A stretch of 64,000 nt of DNA. It comes from an uncultured Muribaculum sp. Lineage in GTDB: Bacteria; Bacteroidota; Bacteroidia; Bacteroidales; Muribaculaceae. The position numbers and the translations under genes are program-made. Shown here piece by piece: positions 63,526 through 64,000 of the stretch. The first letter of the stretch is position 1, and the number at the start of each line of letters is the position of its first letter. The DNA is taken from assembly GCA_910578835.1 (NCBI GenBank), contig CAJTSK010000005.1:1-64000 (forward strand), read 5' to 3'. The notes below the pieces were generated by a model, which was given only the letters and a program-made list of their open reading frames with translations, was not told the origin of the DNA and searched no databases.

Positions 63526-63587
63526 CAGCCGAAAGCCGGCATGAGGCGGTAAATCGCCGTAGGATTGCATTAATACATTAATTATTG

Positions 63588-63595
63588 TAACTTTG
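63588..63595 (+). promoter_or_regulatory. Promoter -7 box for the LptF/LptG gene
   Basis: TAACTTTG, 23 bases before the ATG at 63619; an ATTG about 21 bases upstream may act as -33 box. Confidence 0.5.
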
Positions 63596-63618
63596 TGGGC
63601 TGAAAATCAATTGACCCG

Positions 63619-64000
63619 ATGTTTAGAATAAAGCGACTATATCTGTTCATGCTTCAGAGCTTCCTGCCTCTGTTCATGATGACATTTTTTATATGCCTCT
63701 TCATCGTGTTGATGCAGTTTTTATGGCGTTACATCGATGACCTCGTAGGTAAGGGGCTGGAGATGAGCGTAATCGGAGAGCTATTTTTCTATGCGGCAAT
63801 GACCATGGTGCCGCTCGCGCTACCGCTCGCCATACTTCTGGCATCACTGATGACATTCGGCAACTTAGGCGAACAGTTTGAGCTGACAGCCATGAAAGCG
63901 TCGGGCGTGTCACTCATACGCTCCATGCGCCCACTTATAGTGCTGATGGTATTTGTGGCAATCGGCGCATTTTTCTTTCAAAACAATGTGCTCCCCATCG
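63619..64000 (+). CDS. LptF/LptG-family permease, partial (runs off the window)
   Basis: The first 127 codons are open to the window end. The N-terminus (MFRIKRLYLFMLQSFLPLF), a first TM helix (about 15-38), an LPLAILLASLMTFGNLGEQFELTAMKASGVS segment and a further TM helix (about 105-122) are typical of the YjgP/YjgQ family. In LPS export it works with LptB, whose gene is at 33 kb. The sequence does not separate LptF from LptG. Confidence 0.88.
   Translation, partial: MFRIKRLYLFMLQSFLPLFMMTFFICLFIVLMQFLWRYIDDLVGKGLEMSVIGELFFYAAMTMVPLALPLAILLASLMTFGNLGEQFELTAMKASGVSLIRSMRPLIVLMVFVAIGAFFFQNNVLPI

Noticed and set aside
1..64000. CRISPR arrays, insertion sequences, integrase or prophage genes
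   Set aside because: I saw no regularly spaced repeats, transposase-like proteins, or phage structural genes on either strand.

Overview
The window is bacterial chromosome from a member of the Bacteroidales, most like the Muribaculaceae/Bacteroides side of that order. Four things in the sequence say so. Many upstream regions carry the Bacteroidota -7 box TAnnTTTG, in one or two cases with TTTG upstream at the right spacing. The primary sigma factor is the short Bacteroidota form (285 aa, no region 1.1). There is a PorD-like gene (DUF4835) plus a secreted protein with a type IX secretion C-terminal domain. Several families present are typical of the phylum: PG0541-type protein, DUF6377, SusC-like barrel. 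Genus is inference. I see no prophage, insertion sequence, CRISPR array or replication origin.

Layout. 1-8.6 kb: tRNA-Arg, a porin with a Fur-family regulator, a secreted GH31 glycosidase, a uridine-phosphorylase-like enzyme, then hisS-umuD-umuC. 8.6-15.1 kb (minus strand): rpoD, a DegP/HtrA protease, prs, a GH13 amylase-like enzyme and a patatin. 15.2-17.6 kb: two secreted proteins of unknown function, preceded by a long non-coding stretch (17.66-17.96 kb) that looks like a structured RNA or leader with its own promoter. 18.1-24.6 kb: a housekeeping run dnaN, DnaQ-like exonuclease, coaBC, porD-like gene, recN, rlmB-like methyltransferase. 24.6-30.6 kb: a compact ABC-ATPase/permease/GntR/anchored-protein operon under an almost perfect Bacteroidota promoter, followed by a large outer-membrane receptor.

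30.7-36.2 kb: mlaF-mlaE, udk, lptB, a CPBP protease and trpB2. 36.2-42.2 kb: a tripartite RND efflux operon (TolC, membrane fusion lipoprotein, RND pump, PG0541 protein) that runs on toward trpB2. 42.3-48.8 kb: ilvA, pyrE, an SRPBCC protein, argH, an aldo-keto reductase, a Rieske-like lipoprotein, tRNA-Leu and a WaaP-type kinase. 48.7-53.1 kb: a small barrel protein, a GH43 plus jelly-roll pair and a secreted protein with a carboxypeptidase-like domain. 53.3-60 kb: tRNA-Pro, carB-carA and an orphan sensor kinase. 60-64 kb: a nitroreductase, a membrane DUF6377 regulator, an AraC regulator and the start of an LptF/LptG permease that runs off the window.

Together the genes cover pyrimidine and nucleotide metabolism (carAB, pyrE, udk, uridine phosphorylase, prs), envelope assembly (lptB, lptF/G, mlaEF, WaaP kinase, RND pump), glycan use (GH31, GH13, GH43) and DNA replication or repair (dnaN, recN, umuDC). 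The least explained parts are the 17.66-17.96 kb RNA or leader with the secreted pair behind it, the 24.6-27.6 kb ABC island, and the Rieske-like lipoprotein at 47.2 kb.
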